In this document: one piece after another, positions 37,400 to 47,178 of the stretch | How positions within the stretch are numbered: position 1 is the stretch's first letter | How the letters are laid out: the number at the start of each line of letters is the position of its first letter | DNA from: Nostoc sp. LEGE 06077 | Lineage (GTDB): Bacteria; Cyanobacteriota; Cyanobacteriia; Cyanobacteriales; Nostocaceae | DNA: 64,000 nt | Reading direction: 5' to 3' | Assembly (NCBI RefSeq): GCF_015207705.1 | Contig: NZ_JADEWI010000015.1 | Span: 62,001-126,000 of the forward strand | Program-made: the position numbers and the translations under genes | The notes under the pieces: generated by a model | What the model was told of the DNA's origin: nothing | The model's input: only the letters and a program-made list of their open reading frames with translations | Database searches by the model: none

Positions 37400-40300
37400 T
37401 CAACCAGAGATAGGAATAGAAATTATAAATTCTGTGCCTGCTCCTAAAACCGACTCACAATTTAAACTCCCACTATGATTATCGACAATAATTTGCCGAC
37501 TAATAGATAAACCTAACCCTGTGCCTTTACCGACAGTTTTAGTAGTAAATAAATGATCGAAAATACATGCTTTAACTTCTTCTGGCATACCTTGTGCATT
37601 ATCTTTAATTTTAATTACTACGTGTTGATGAACATGATCCACTTCTGTTTTAATAGTAATTATGTTAGTAATATCTGCTGAATTGTCAGCCATTTTCTGG
37701 GCAGAATAAGCTTCTTCTAAAGCATCAATGGCATTAGCCAAGATATTCATGAACACCTGATTAAGCTGGCCAAGGTAACATTCTACTGAGGGAATATTGC
37801 CATACTCTTTAACGACTTTAACACCAGGATGATCATAGTTAGCTTTTAAGCGATGTTGTAAAATCATCAATGTACTATCAATACCATCATGGATATTCGC
37901 TGATACTTTAGATTTAGTATCGGCGCGTGAAAAGGTACGCAGTGAAGTACTGATTTCCCGAATACGTTTTGTACCTGTTTTCATCCCATCAATCATTTTG
38001 GGTAATTCATCCAACAGAATATCTATATCTATTTCTTCAGCTTTATCTGCAATTTCATCTCCAGGGGTAGGAAATGTTGCCTGATAAAGTTGTAGATATT
38101 CAATTAGATCATTAACAGCATCTTTGGCTAAGTCAAGATTCCCGGAAATAAAGCCCAGTGGATTGTTAATTTCATGTGCTACCCCAGCAACTAAATTACC
38201 TAAAGACGACATCTTTTCACTTTGGATAATTTGTAATTGTGCTGTCTGTAAGTCTTGTAGAGATTGTGATAATTGTCTAGATTTATCTTGTTCGTTGGCA
38301 TATAATCCAGCATTTTCAATGGCGATCGCCATTTGAGAAATCAAGACTTTTAATACTTGCACTCTTTCGGGAAGAAATGCCCCAGTTGACAGTTGATTTT
38401 CTAAATAAATAATTCCCGTGAGTTTTGATTGATAGATAATTGGCAAACAAAGCAATGATTTTGATTGCGATGCTTGGATGTACTTATCGAAGTTAAAAGG
38501 TTCAGTCGCGATCGCATCATTTAAGATCAGATTTTCCTGAGTGCGGAAAACATAGTTAATCACCGACACAGGTAAATCTTGATAACTCTCAATAGGCATT
38601 GAGTGTAAAACTGTGGCTATATCATCTACAGCATTACCCGCAGCTTCGATATATAGCTGATTTTCTTTGACTAAAAGTAATACAGCTTTTTGGGCAGCAG
38701 CATTTTCTAGTAAAATTTTGATTAACTTACCCAACAAATTTTCTAAAACAATTTCATTGGTAATTGCTTGAGAAACTTTAACAAAAGTATTTAAGTCCAA
38801 GAAATCACTTAAACCACTACTGGTAGTAGTGGTAGTTGTCATGTGAGTGACATCTGGTTTGAGAGGAAAAGTTTCGGTAGTCGTAGTTTGTTTGACGAGA
38901 AAAGGATATTTTACTTCTAAGTGTTTAACTTTAGCGATCGCACCCCAACGAATGCAGGCATAATAAGCTTTAGTGATATAAGCTTGCTGAATTAATTCTT
39001 TCCCTAGAGACTGATAAAATTCTCCTGCTAACTGGTATGCTAAAGCTTCATCTAACAGATAACCATTGGCTTGTGCTTTTTGAATAGCCAGGTCATAGTA
39101 ATCCATCGCTTCTAGGTGGCGCTGTAAAACTCTAGATATTTCTGCTTCCACCAAATAAAATTTATGCAGGTGATTCATGGGTGCATGAGTCGCCCATAGT
39201 TCCATTTTTTGCTGATTACTGCGGACTTTCTCTAAAATTTCCGCCTGGGTTGGTTCTAAAGCTGTCTGATAATTTGCCAGTTGGGCTAAAGAATCATAAA
39301 AATAAAATAAGGTAACTACAAATAACCCTGTAACACCGCCCAAAGATTTTTCCGCCATTGCTGCATATTCTACAGCTTGCTGATGTTCTCCAAATATATA
39401 AGCCAGCATCAGCTTATTAATAAATAGGTGGTTCATCGTGTACAAGTCATTCACCTGCTGATGCACTGGTAACATTACTCGTTCATCGTAAGCTTCACCC
39501 ATTAAGCAGCAAACATTCTCTGGACTGCCTTTCAAATTTAATACTGTTTGCAAATATATTGAATTCCAAGTAAAGGCGACTTGTTGCTGAATTTTTTTCA
39601 GTGATTCACAATAAGCAGCCAGTTCTTTTTCTAAAATCCAGAGTTCTTTACCCAACCAAAATGAATGATAAGGATAGATATATCCACAATACCCAGCATA
39701 TTCTAAATCCCCTGTTTCTAAACCACTAGCATATCCTTGTTTAGCTGTAATGAATGTCTCTTGAAGGTGGTCTTGCCAGTGCATCACATGGGCGCTAACA
39801 ACTGTGAGAATTTTTGCTTTTAATTCTGAAGAATTAAATTGCGAGACTAAATTTAATGCCAGTTTACCAAATCCATAGCCAATATCAATTTTTCCTTGGA
39901 CTCCGCAAAGCAGTAATCCATATAAACTGTAACCGTAGGCAGAAACAGATGTATTGCCATATTTTAAAGATAAAATCACCATTTCATAGGCAATCAGAGG
40001 CATTAACTCAGGCGCAGTTTGGAAAGCAGCGGGGAGAACACCCATGAGGATTCTCATGGCTGCTATTTTTTGCGGATCGGTCATTAATGGTAAGTTAATT
40101 AAATCTGCGATCGCTCTCCCTTGTAAATTAGCTGTAATCTCCTCTATCCTTTGTTCATACTCAACTGCTGTTGGTTGATCGGGAATTTTAATTCCTAGTA
40201 ATTGTAGAACTGATAATGCTGTTTGAATTGCTCTGAGTTGTTGGCGTTGGATAATCGAGGCAATAATTTGCACTTCATATACTTTCACTTTATCTAGTAA

Positions 40301-42829
40301 AGTTTGCGCCTCTAGCAGCACTACATCCGCCCATTGCTGCATCTGGACAAAATTTCCCCCCAGATAAGCGACTTCCGCACCGCCTTCATATAAACCTATC
40401 GCCAAATTATATTCAGTTTGCCAAGCATCTACGCTTAAAAGTTCTATGCCTATTTTGTAATACTTCAAAGCTGCTTCATAAGCTGTCGATGCTTTTGCCT
40501 TACATCCAGCAATTAAATTTAAGTTTGCTAATTCAGTCTTTTGCCATTGCTCAATTAATGAATTAATCCCTACATTTAACTGGTTAACTATATCAAAAAT
40601 ATTAGCTTCTATTTCTTCTTTTGGTGTGTTTTGGACAAGCAACTGTCCTATTTTTAAATGAGTAGCTTGCTTTTGCGATTCAGGAATTAATGAATAGGCA
40701 GCTTGTTGTACTCTATCGTGTAAAAATTTATAACTAATTTTGGCAGTCTCAAATTTTAACTTTACTGCTTCTTCTTGATTAAATACTAAAGGAATACGGT
40801 AACTTTCGTTTAAAGGTAAAATTAACCCAGCTTGCAAAGCTGGGTATAATTCATTAGCTGTAACTGATGGCGATTTTTCATTGATAATTGTTAGCACATC
40901 TAGACTAAATCTATCACCTACACAAGCTGCTAATTTTAAAACTTCTTGAGTAACGTGCGGCAGTTTCTCTAGACGACTAGCAACTAGTTCTACGACATTT
41001 TTATCAGTGATGCCAATTGCTTGAATCTTTTCTAAATTCCACTGCCATTGTTTACTATTAAAATCAAAAACTAACAGATAGTCTTGATAAAGTACTTGCA
41101 GTAATTGAGTCAAGAAAAAAGGATTACCACCTGTTTTATTGAAAATCAATTCTGCTAATTGACTAATTTGCTGTTCAAAATCTGTAGACGTTATATCTGT
41201 CTCTTTAATATAGCGGCTTGCTTGTAAAGTTTCAGCAATCAGTTGCTTAACATGATTTAAATCTAAAGGTTGTAAGACAAGATTATTGACAATTGTGCCA
41301 GCAATCTGAATTTCTTCGATTGTTTGGATTAAAGGATGTGTGGGGCTGACTTCATTATCTCTATATGCCCCAATGAATAATAAATATTGGCTTTTAGTAT
41401 TGGTAGTGAGCAGTTTAATTAAGTTTAAAGTAGCAGAATCCGCCCATTGTAAATCATCTAAAAAGATAACTAATGGATGTTCTTTTTGCGTAAAAACTTG
41501 AATGAAATCTTCAAAAACACGATGAAAGCGATTTTGTGACTCTGTTGCTCCTAGCTCTGGAACTTCTGGTTGTTTACCAATAATTAATTCAATTTCGGGA
41601 ATAACGTCAGTAATAACTTTTCCGTTACTACCTAATGCTGTTAATATTTTTGTTTTCCAGATTGCTATTTTATCTTGATTTTCAGTTAACAAACAGCGCA
41701 CTAAATAGGTAAAAGCTTGAATTAATGAAGCGTAGGGAATATTCCGCTTTAGTTGGTCAAATTTCCCGGAAATAAAGTAACCTTGGCTCTGGGTAATTGG
41801 TTTATTGACTTCATTAACTAATGCAGATTTGCCAATACCAGAATATCCAGAAACTAGCATAATTTCACTAGTCCCAGAATTAACTCGTTTAAACGCAGCT
41901 AAAAGCTCATTGACTTGTGCTTCTCGTCCATATAACTTTTGCGGAATTAATAACTGACTTAAAATATCTAAACGACCTGGAATAAAGTTAGCAATCTCTC
42001 CTGTAGTTTCTAACTCCTCAAGACAGGTTTCTAAATCAACTAATAATCCTGTTGCACTTTGATACCGATCTTCAGCATTTTTGGACATCAGTTTCATGAC
42101 AATTTCTGAAACTGCGTTAGGAATTTCGGGATTTAAAGACTGAGGATTTATTGCTGGAACTGCAATATGTCGGTAAACAACTTCTAGGGGATCTGAGCTA
42201 AAAAATGGTATTTGCTGAGTGAGCATTTCATATAAAGTTACACCCAGGGAATAAAAATCGCTCCGATAGTCAAGAATACGATTCATTCTCCCTGTTTGCT
42301 CAGGGGACATATAAGCTAGTGTCCCTTCAACACAGTTAGGATTAGTAAATTGGGGAGTTTCTTTATTTAAGCGAGAAGCTATACCAAAGTCAGCAAGTTT
42401 AACCAGATTTAGTTGAGAGTTAATAATGATATTACTTGGTTTAATATCTTTATGAATAATTTGATGTTGATGAAGATATTCTAAAGCTTTAGTTAATTGA
42501 ATAGCAATTTTTAAAGTTTGGATTAAGTCAAGTTTTTGTGTATGGAGGATTTGGGCTAAAGACTGTCCACCAAAGTCTTCTAATAATAGTCCTACACGAT
42601 GATCAAATTTTTCTAAACAGATGGACTTAATAATATAAGGAGAATCTAAAGTTTGCTGAATTAAATGTTCATTCTTCAGGCGAGTAAAAGCTTCCAGGGT
42701 GGGATATTCGTTTTTCAGCAACTTGAGAATAACTTGTTGCTTTGTTTCTGGTATTTGGGTGCGATAGATAATCGTTTGAATTCCTTCATGGAGAGTAGAT
42801 GTGATTGGATATTCTGTAAGATTTGCCAT
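37400..42829 (-). CDS. Giant Ser/Thr kinase - AAA ATPase - GAF - sensor histidine kinase
   Basis: A 1809-residue cytosolic signalling protein without membrane segments. Order of domains: Ser/Thr kinase (about 1-270) with Lys in VILKLLKN, catalytic HKDIKPSNIIIN (Lys replaces the usual Arg of HRD) and DFGIAS; AAA/STAND ATPase (about 295-640) with Walker A GYSGIGKSALVN and Walker B VIFLDDLQWAD; a long helical TPR-like region (about 700-1330); a GAF domain (about 1370-1510); then histidine kinase with phospho-acceptor His near 1550 in GVAHEINNPLGF and ATPase boxes NILANAIDAL and GKGTGLGLSISR. This architecture is common in multicellular cyanobacteria. Input signal and partner regulator are unknown; no response regulator is adjacent. 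A terminator follows. Confidence 0.93.
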   Translation of the reverse strand: MANLTEYPITSTLHEGIQTIIYRTQIPETKQQVILKLLKNEYPTLEAFTRLKNEHLIQQTLDSPYIIKSICLEKFDHRVGLLLEDFGGQSLAQILHTQKLDLIQTLKIAIQLTKALEYLHQHQIIHKDIKPSNIIINSQLNLVKLADFGIASRLNKETPQFTNPNCVEGTLAYMSPEQTGRMNRILDYRSDFYSLGVTLYEMLTQQIPFFSSDPLEVVYRHIAVPAINPQSLNPEIPNAVSEIVMKLMSKNAEDRYQSATGLLVDLETCLEELETTGEIANFIPGRLDILSQLLIPQKLYGREAQVNELLAAFKRVNSGTSEIMLVSGYSGIGKSALVNEVNKPITQSQGYFISGKFDQLKRNIPYASLIQAFTYLVRCLLTENQDKIAIWKTKILTALGSNGKVITDVIPEIELIIGKQPEVPELGATESQNRFHRVFEDFIQVFTQKEHPLVIFLDDLQWADSATLNLIKLLTTNTKSQYLLFIGAYRDNEVSPTHPLIQTIEEIQIAGTIVNNLVLQPLDLNHVKQLIAETLQASRYIKETDITSTDFEQQISQLAELIFNKTGGNPFFLTQLLQVLYQDYLLVFDFNSKQWQWNLEKIQAIGITDKNVVELVASRLEKLPHVTQEVLKLAACVGDRFSLDVLTIINEKSPSVTANELYPALQAGLILPLNESYRIPLVFNQEEAVKLKFETAKISYKFLHDRVQQAAYSLIPESQKQATHLKIGQLLVQNTPKEEIEANIFDIVNQLNVGINSLIEQWQKTELANLNLIAGCKAKASTAYEAALKYYKIGIELLSVDAWQTEYNLAIGLYEGGAEVAYLGGNFVQMQQWADVVLLEAQTLLDKVKVYEVQIIASIIQRQQLRAIQTALSVLQLLGIKIPDQPTAVEYEQRIEEITANLQGRAIADLINLPLMTDPQKIAAMRILMGVLPAAFQTAPELMPLIAYEMVILSLKYGNTSVSAYGYSLYGLLLCGVQGKIDIGYGFGKLALNLVSQFNSSELKAKILTVVSAHVMHWQDHLQETFITAKQGYASGLETGDLEYAGYCGYIYPYHSFWLGKELWILEKELAAYCESLKKIQQQVAFTWNSIYLQTVLNLKGSPENVCCLMGEAYDERVMLPVHQQVNDLYTMNHLFINKLMLAYIFGEHQQAVEYAAMAEKSLGGVTGLFVVTLFYFYDSLAQLANYQTALEPTQAEILEKVRSNQQKMELWATHAPMNHLHKFYLVEAEISRVLQRHLEAMDYYDLAIQKAQANGYLLDEALAYQLAGEFYQSLGKELIQQAYITKAYYACIRWGAIAKVKHLEVKYPFLVKQTTTTETFPLKPDVTHMTTTTTTSSGLSDFLDLNTFVKVSQAITNEIVLENLLGKLIKILLENAAAQKAVLLLVKENQLYIEAAGNAVDDIATVLHSMPIESYQDLPVSVINYVFRTQENLILNDAIATEPFNFDKYIQASQSKSLLCLPIIYQSKLTGIIYLENQLSTGAFLPERVQVLKVLISQMAIAIENAGLYANEQDKSRQLSQSLQDLQTAQLQIIQSEKMSSLGNLVAGVAHEINNPLGFISGNLDLAKDAVNDLIEYLQLYQATFPTPGDEIADKAEEIDIDILLDELPKMIDGMKTGTKRIREISTSLRTFSRADTKSKVSANIHDGIDSTLMILQHRLKANYDHPGVKVVKEYGNIPSVECYLGQLNQVFMNILANAIDALEEAYSAQKMADNSADITNIITIKTEVDHVHQHVVIKIKDNAQGMPEEVKACIFDHLFTTKTVGKGTGLGLSISRQIIVDNHSGSLNCESVLGAGTEFIISIPISG

Positions 42830-43457
42830 TGCTGTTTAATTTGAGGGTGACAAAATTGAAAATAAAATCTTCGCAAGTTATGAAAGATATACTCATTTAA
42901 TTATTCCCATTGCTCCAGCAATTATCACAATCATGTATCTGATTAATGCTTCATATCAGTTTTTTGAGGCCAAAAATGTAGTTAAAACTGATAGAAATAT
43001 ACAAAGGCATATTTCAAACACAACACTTTGAATCATGGGGAATTAATTAAATTCAGTCAATTACCAAGCTCTTTGACAAGATGACCCATACGCTTATTCT
43101 AAGTACAGTGCTGCTTTAAAAACTACTGTGCTTGTACTTAAAATAGATGAAGGTTTGCGATCGCACTTGAGGAGAAAAATTTCGATTCACTAAAAGGGAG
43201 TTGAAAAAATTCCGATGCCGCAATTTCCGGCATCTCAAGCTCCATATAATAGTTGAAGAAGTGAAACAAAAAGAAACATCCTAAAATCCCTCTGCTGCCA
43301 CCTCTTCTCCAACAGACTTCTGTATTGGCAATAGATGTAGGGTTTACCCTCAAGATGTTGCCCCTACAAACTTGATTTTGGCAGACGCGATTTTATCGGT
43401 CTGGTTGGCATCTACGCGGTTCCATTCAATTTTTGATCATGGGAGAACACGGAATTT
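42830..43457. other. Divergent intergenic region between the large kinase and ndhH
   Basis: This 628-base gap contains a GATGCCG (43214-43220)/CGGCATC (43228-43234) hairpin which on the minus strand is followed by GGAATTTTTTC, i.e. terminator-like, although no minus-strand gene is recognised to its right. A 71-codon minus-strand reading frame (43138-43353) crosses it but has no recognisable features and is not called. Confidence 0.45.
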
Positions 43458-44642
43458 ATGGCAAGACTAGAAACCCGTACTGAACCAATGGTGCTGAATA
43501 TGGGGCCACACCACCCCTCAATGCACGGGGTTCTGAGGCTAATTGTCACATTGGATGGCGAGGATGTCATTGATTGTGAACCGGTAATCGGCTACCTACA
43601 TCGAGGTATGGAAAAAATTGCCGAGAACCGCACCACAGTCATGTATGTCCCCTACGTTAGCCGATGGGACTATGCAGCGGGAATGTTTAACGAAGCTGTC
43701 ACAGTTAACGCCCCAGAAAAATTAGCTGGGATTGCTGTGCCTAAACGCGCCAGCTACATCCGCGTCATCATGCTGGAACTAAATCGCATCGCCAACCACT
43801 TGCTGTGGTTCGGCCCGTTCCTCGCTGATGTTGGCGCACAAACTCCCTTCTTCTACCAGTTCCGAGAACGGGAGATGATTTACGATTTGTGGGAAGCGGC
43901 TACAGGCTACCGTATGGTAAATAACAACTACTTCCGCGTTGGCGGTGTGGCTGCTGATTTGCCTTATGGTTGGGTAGATAAGTGTCTGGAATTTTGTGAC
44001 TACTTTTTACCTGTAATTGATGAATACGAAAAGTTAGTTACCAATAACCCCATCTTCCGCCGTCGTGTTGAGGGTCTTGGCACAATTACCCGCGAAGAAG
44101 CAATTAACTGGGGGCTATCTGGCCCTATGCTACGTGCTTCTGGCGTAAAGTGGGATTTACGCAAAGTTGACCATTACGAGTGCTATGACGATTTTGACTG
44201 GGACGTTCAGTGGGAAACGACTGGTGATTGTTTAGCTCGTTACATGGTGCGGATGCGAGAAATGCGCGAATCCGTGAAGATTGTCAAGCAAGCCATCAAA
44301 GGATTACCTGGCGGCCCCTACGAAAATCTAGAAGCTAAACGCCTAGCTGCGGGTAAAAAATCTGAATGGGATGCTTTTGATTACCAGTTTATTGGTAAGA
44401 AAGTTGCTCCCACTTTCAAAATGCCTAAAGGCGAAATTTACGCCCGTGTCGAAAGCGGTAAAGGTGAACTAGGCATTTATCTAGTTGGTGATGATAATGT
44501 CTTTCCTTGGCGCTGGAAAATTCGCCCCGCAGATTTCAACAACCTGCAAATTCTGCCTCATTTATTACGGGGTATGAAAGTTGCCGATGTTGTGGTGATT
44601 CTCGGTAGTATTGACGTAATCATGGGATCTGTAGACAGATAA
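43458..44642 (+). CDS. ndhH: NAD(P)H-quinone oxidoreductase subunit H
   Basis: A 394-residue peripheral subunit of the thylakoid NDH-1 complex (respiration and cyclic electron flow around photosystem I), homologous to the 49-kDa subunit NuoD of complex I. Seen: [75 protein letters not shown] and the C-terminal [14 protein letters not shown]. Length and all signature regions are intact. As is usual in cyanobacteria it lies apart from the ndhAIGE cluster. Confidence 0.97.
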   Translation: MARLETRTEPMVLNMGPHHPSMHGVLRLIVTLDGEDVIDCEPVIGYLHRGMEKIAENRTTVMYVPYVSRWDYAAGMFNEAVTVNAPEKLAGIAVPKRASYIRVIMLELNRIANHLLWFGPFLADVGAQTPFFYQFREREMIYDLWEAATGYRMVNNNYFRVGGVAADLPYGWVDKCLEFCDYFLPVIDEYEKLVTNNPIFRRRVEGLGTITREEAINWGLSGPMLRASGVKWDLRKVDHYECYDDFDWDVQWETTGDCLARYMVRMREMRESVKIVKQAIKGLPGGPYENLEAKRLAAGKKSEWDAFDYQFIGKKVAPTFKMPKGEIYARVESGKGELGIYLVGDDNVFPWRWKIRPADFNNLQILPHLLRGMKVADVVVILGSIDVIMGSVDR

Positions 44643-44657
44643 GCGATGATTCTTTTT

Positions 44658-44678
44658 GGGTAGGCATCCTGCCTGCCC
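44658..44678 (+). repeat. Hairpin GGGTAGGCA-TCC-TGCCTGCCC after ndhH
   Basis: Nine-base arms with one G-T pair, flanked by TTTTT and AAAA that extend the stem. It starts 16 bases after the ndhH stop and may end its transcript; it also has the look of a dispersed cyanobacterial palindrome. Confidence 0.6.
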
Positions 44679-44716
44679 GAAAATACAAAGTAGTTGCAAC
44701 ATAAGCGACTCCAGAC

Positions 44717-44758
44717 ACAATAAATGCGATCGCAAAAACAATAAATGCGAAAGCAAAA
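44717..44758 (+). repeat. Tandem 21-base repeat
   Basis: ACAATAAATGCGATCGCAAAA (44717-44737) is followed directly by ACAATAAATGCGAAAGCAAAA (44738-44758); 19 of 21 positions agree. A further decayed ATTTATGCGACTTC follows. It sits just left of the duplicated transporter fragment. Confidence 0.7.
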
Positions 44759-44789
44759 TCTATTTATGCGACTTCATTTATCAAAAATA

Positions 44790-45094
44790 CGATCGCAATT
44801 ATGGTGATTGCCTCTCTAGCAATTGGACAGGCTTTAGGCAGACTCGATGATGATACGCGTTCTAGCTTGCCGATTTTCTATATTGCTCGCAATTTTGGTT
44901 TAGCTTTGTTTATCGCTATTTTGAATCATATACAACAGCAAGTGATATTAACGCTGGTGGTTTATGTAATTTTGGGAGATTTTGCAGGTGTTCTTTATTC
45001 AATCTGGAATAAACGCAGATTAGCCGGATTATCCCAGGAAAACTAATCCGTTATGAGTCAGCCACCCGTCAATCTAGAAAATTTTCTTTTGCAT
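44790..45094 (+). pseudogene. Truncated duplicate of the BASS transporter 3' end
   Basis: These 305 bases align without gaps to 50259-50563; I counted 32 mismatches by hand (about 90% identity). The copy encodes the last 82 residues of the transporter (MVIASLAIGQALGRLDDDTR ... NKRRLAGLSQEN), its stop codon and about 50 bases beyond, including a short ATGAGTCAG frame. The first two thirds of the gene are missing. The left break coincides with CGATCGCAATT, a HIP1-type site present in the intact gene too. Not expected to make a working transporter. Confidence 0.9.
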
Positions 45095-45503
45095 CGTTTA
45101 TACACCAGCCTTGTGTCACAAAACAATAAGTCGTACATCGAGTAAAGACTACTATAAAAAATTTCTGCCCAAATCATCCCACAAGTAGAAATTGTATAGC
45201 AAATATATCTTTTGTTCGGCAGAGATAAATTATTTATCAAACTTTTACTCTGGGGGGATCACCAACTCTAAATTTAGGAGAAAACCATTCATAGTTTCGT
45301 TGAAAGACTTTTGGGCATGGAAAAAATTCAAAATGCCTAAATAAATTACAGCGTTACTGTTAGCGCAGCTTGGTGTTAGCCATATTATGGGATGATTTCG
45401 CCCAATTTTAAACGTATTTCCAATGGTTTCAACAACCAATTCATCCCATACTTATGCAACCCTATAAATCCTACTCCGCAAACCTCGTCATCTCCTACTA
45501 TTT
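45095..45503. other. Intergenic region upstream of the P450 gene
   Basis: A 409-base gap after the duplicated fragment. Weak similarity to the sequence right of the other copy (TTGT-GTCACAA and nearby) suggests the duplication once ran further. No gene was recognised; a 64-codon minus-strand frame at 45245-45439 has no support. Confidence 0.4.
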
Positions 45504-46805
45504 ATGCATACACCTATTACCCTATTAATTCCCCCAGAGCATTTAGGATTGAATGGAGAAAATAATCAAAGTGTTTTGGCAAAACCGCAATCAGTCGCAA
45601 CTTATGACTTATTTGCACCGGAAGTAATTGCTAATCCTTATCCACTGTACAAACGTATCCGCGAAGAAAATCCGGTTTACTATGAAGCATCCTTGGGCTA
45701 CTGGATTTTAACTCGATATCAAGATGTAGAAGCTGCCTTGCGAGATGAACGGCTGAGTTCTGAGCGACGGACTTTGTTTATTCAGCAATTGGGCAATCTA
45801 GATGTCAGTTTGATTCAAAACTTTTTGCAACTGACGGGTAACTCAATGATTGAAAAAGATCCACCTGATCACTCGCGGATGCGAAAACTAGCGAATCAAG
45901 GCTTTACAACCCGTGCATTAGAAAGCTGGCGGGGCATTATTCAAAAAACGACTGATACCTTATTAGATCAAGTGCAACATCAGGGTTATATGGATATTGT
46001 CTCTGACCTATCTGTACCCTTACCTAGCTTAATTATCGCCAAGATTTTTGGTGTGTCAGAAAGCGATCGCCCTAACCTAATTCAGTGGGCAACGGATACC
46101 AGTGCTTTCTGGGGCGCTCCATCTGGTAAGAACATAGAAGAATTGGCGCGGAAAGCTGATACTAGTGCTGCTCAATTCACGGCTTTCATTAACCAACTCG
46201 TAGCTGAACGCCGTCAAAATCCAGGAACAGATATGATTAGCTTGCTGACAATGGCTTACACAGAGCAAAACCTGGATTTTGCAGAATTACCTTCCCTGTG
46301 CATTCTCATTCTCAATGCTGGCCGTTCAACTACTACTGATTTAATCCCCAATGGGGTATCAGCTTTGCTCAATCATCCCCAACAGCTACAGAAACTCAAG
46401 GATAATCCCGCCCTTATCTCATCAGCGATTGAAGAAATCATCCGCTATGACAGTTCGGTATCCTTTGTATTCCGCACTGCCAAAGAAGATCTAGAAATTG
46501 GTGGTCAAAAAATTCCCGCAGGTAGTGTGATTGCGTTGGGATTAGCTGCTGCTAATCACGACCCAGCAAAATTTCCTCTACCAGACAATTTTGACATTGA
46601 GCGATCGCCTAATGAACATTTATCGTTTGGCCCTGGTATCCATTTCTGTCTAGGTGCAGTTTTGGCGCGGATGGAATTAAATATTTGCTTCTCTACTTTG
46701 CTGAAGCGGTTCCCAAATCTTCAGTTTGATTCGACAAGACCCCCCCTTCCCCGTCGTAGTACCTTAGTTTTTAAGGGATTTGATGCTTTACCTGTGCGGT
46801 TCTAA
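45504..46805 (+). CDS. Cytochrome P450
   Basis: A 433-residue soluble bacterial-type P450. The haem Cys is Cys382 in LSFGPGIHFCLGAVLARME, the ExxR pair is E311-I-I-R314, and the meander FxxPDNFDIERSP is present. The I-helix motif, usually AGx(D/E)TT, reads AGRSTT (272-277): the threonine is kept but the acid is Ser, which would alter proton delivery for oxygen activation. Electron donors are not encoded nearby. It heads a block with a small membrane protein, an arylsulfatase and an anion transporter, so its substrate may be the desulfated product; that is inference. There is no membrane anchor. Confidence 0.92.
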   Translation: MHTPITLLIPPEHLGLNGENNQSVLAKPQSVATYDLFAPEVIANPYPLYKRIREENPVYYEASLGYWILTRYQDVEAALRDERLSSERRTLFIQQLGNLDVSLIQNFLQLTGNSMIEKDPPDHSRMRKLANQGFTTRALESWRGIIQKTTDTLLDQVQHQGYMDIVSDLSVPLPSLIIAKIFGVSESDRPNLIQWATDTSAFWGAPSGKNIEELARKADTSAAQFTAFINQLVAERRQNPGTDMISLLTMAYTEQNLDFAELPSLCILILNAGRSTTTDLIPNGVSALLNHPQQLQKLKDNPALISSAIEEIIRYDSSVSFVFRTAKEDLEIGGQKIPAGSVIALGLAAANHDPAKFPLPDNFDIERSPNEHLSFGPGIHFCLGAVLARMELNICFSTLLKRFPNLQFDSTRPPLPRRSTLVFKGFDALPVRF

Positions 46806-47103
46806 TGAGTCAGCTACCCATAAACTTGGTATTCCCACCATTGTGAGTGCGATTGAAAATACTCGTCTTAGTCATCATCTTAACCCAGTCAGATTTTCGG
46901 TGATTGTGGGGTTGTCTTTCATTGGTACGGGAATGTTGGCAATGGTTTTAGGGTTGAGAGAACACCATCGGTTACTTAAACAAATCCAAAATAATCGCTA
47001 TACCTACAAAACCTCTCACAGTGCGGAAATTATCGGAGTGGCTTTACTCATAATTGGCTTAGTTAGTTTTATTGGTGTGCTAATTAGAGCAATGAATTTA
47101 TAA
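46783..47103 (+). CDS. Small two-helix membrane protein, DUF202-like
   Basis: About 106 residues with two membrane segments (FSVIVGLSFIGTGMLAMVLG and IIGVALLIIGLVSFIGVLIR) joined by a basic loop (LREHHRLLKQIQNNRY). This matches the second half of DUF202 proteins; the usual first helix with FLAWIRT is missing, so it may be a truncated member. The reading frame overlaps the P450 end by 23 bases if it starts at 46783; a GTG at 46843 is an alternative. Another short frame, ATGAGTCAGCTACCC, starts at 46805 and ends quickly. Function unknown. Confidence 0.55.
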   Translation: MLYLCGSNESATHKLGIPTIVSAIENTRLSHHLNPVRFSVIVGLSFIGTGMLAMVLGLREHHRLLKQIQNNRYTYKTSHSAEIIGVALLIIGLVSFIGVLIRAMNL

Positions 47104-47178
47104 ATTAACCTCTCCTAAAGAGGAGATAGAATTTCGGGGCTTTTATTAAAAATTACATATTCTCAAGAGGTCAGATTT

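Noticed and set aside
43138-43353. 71-codon minus-strand frame between the large kinase and ndhH
   Set aside because: No recognisable domain or ribosome site, and it crosses a terminator-like hairpin.
45245-45439. 64-codon minus-strand frame upstream of the P450
   Set aside because: Composition and context give no support; lies in decayed intergenic sequence.
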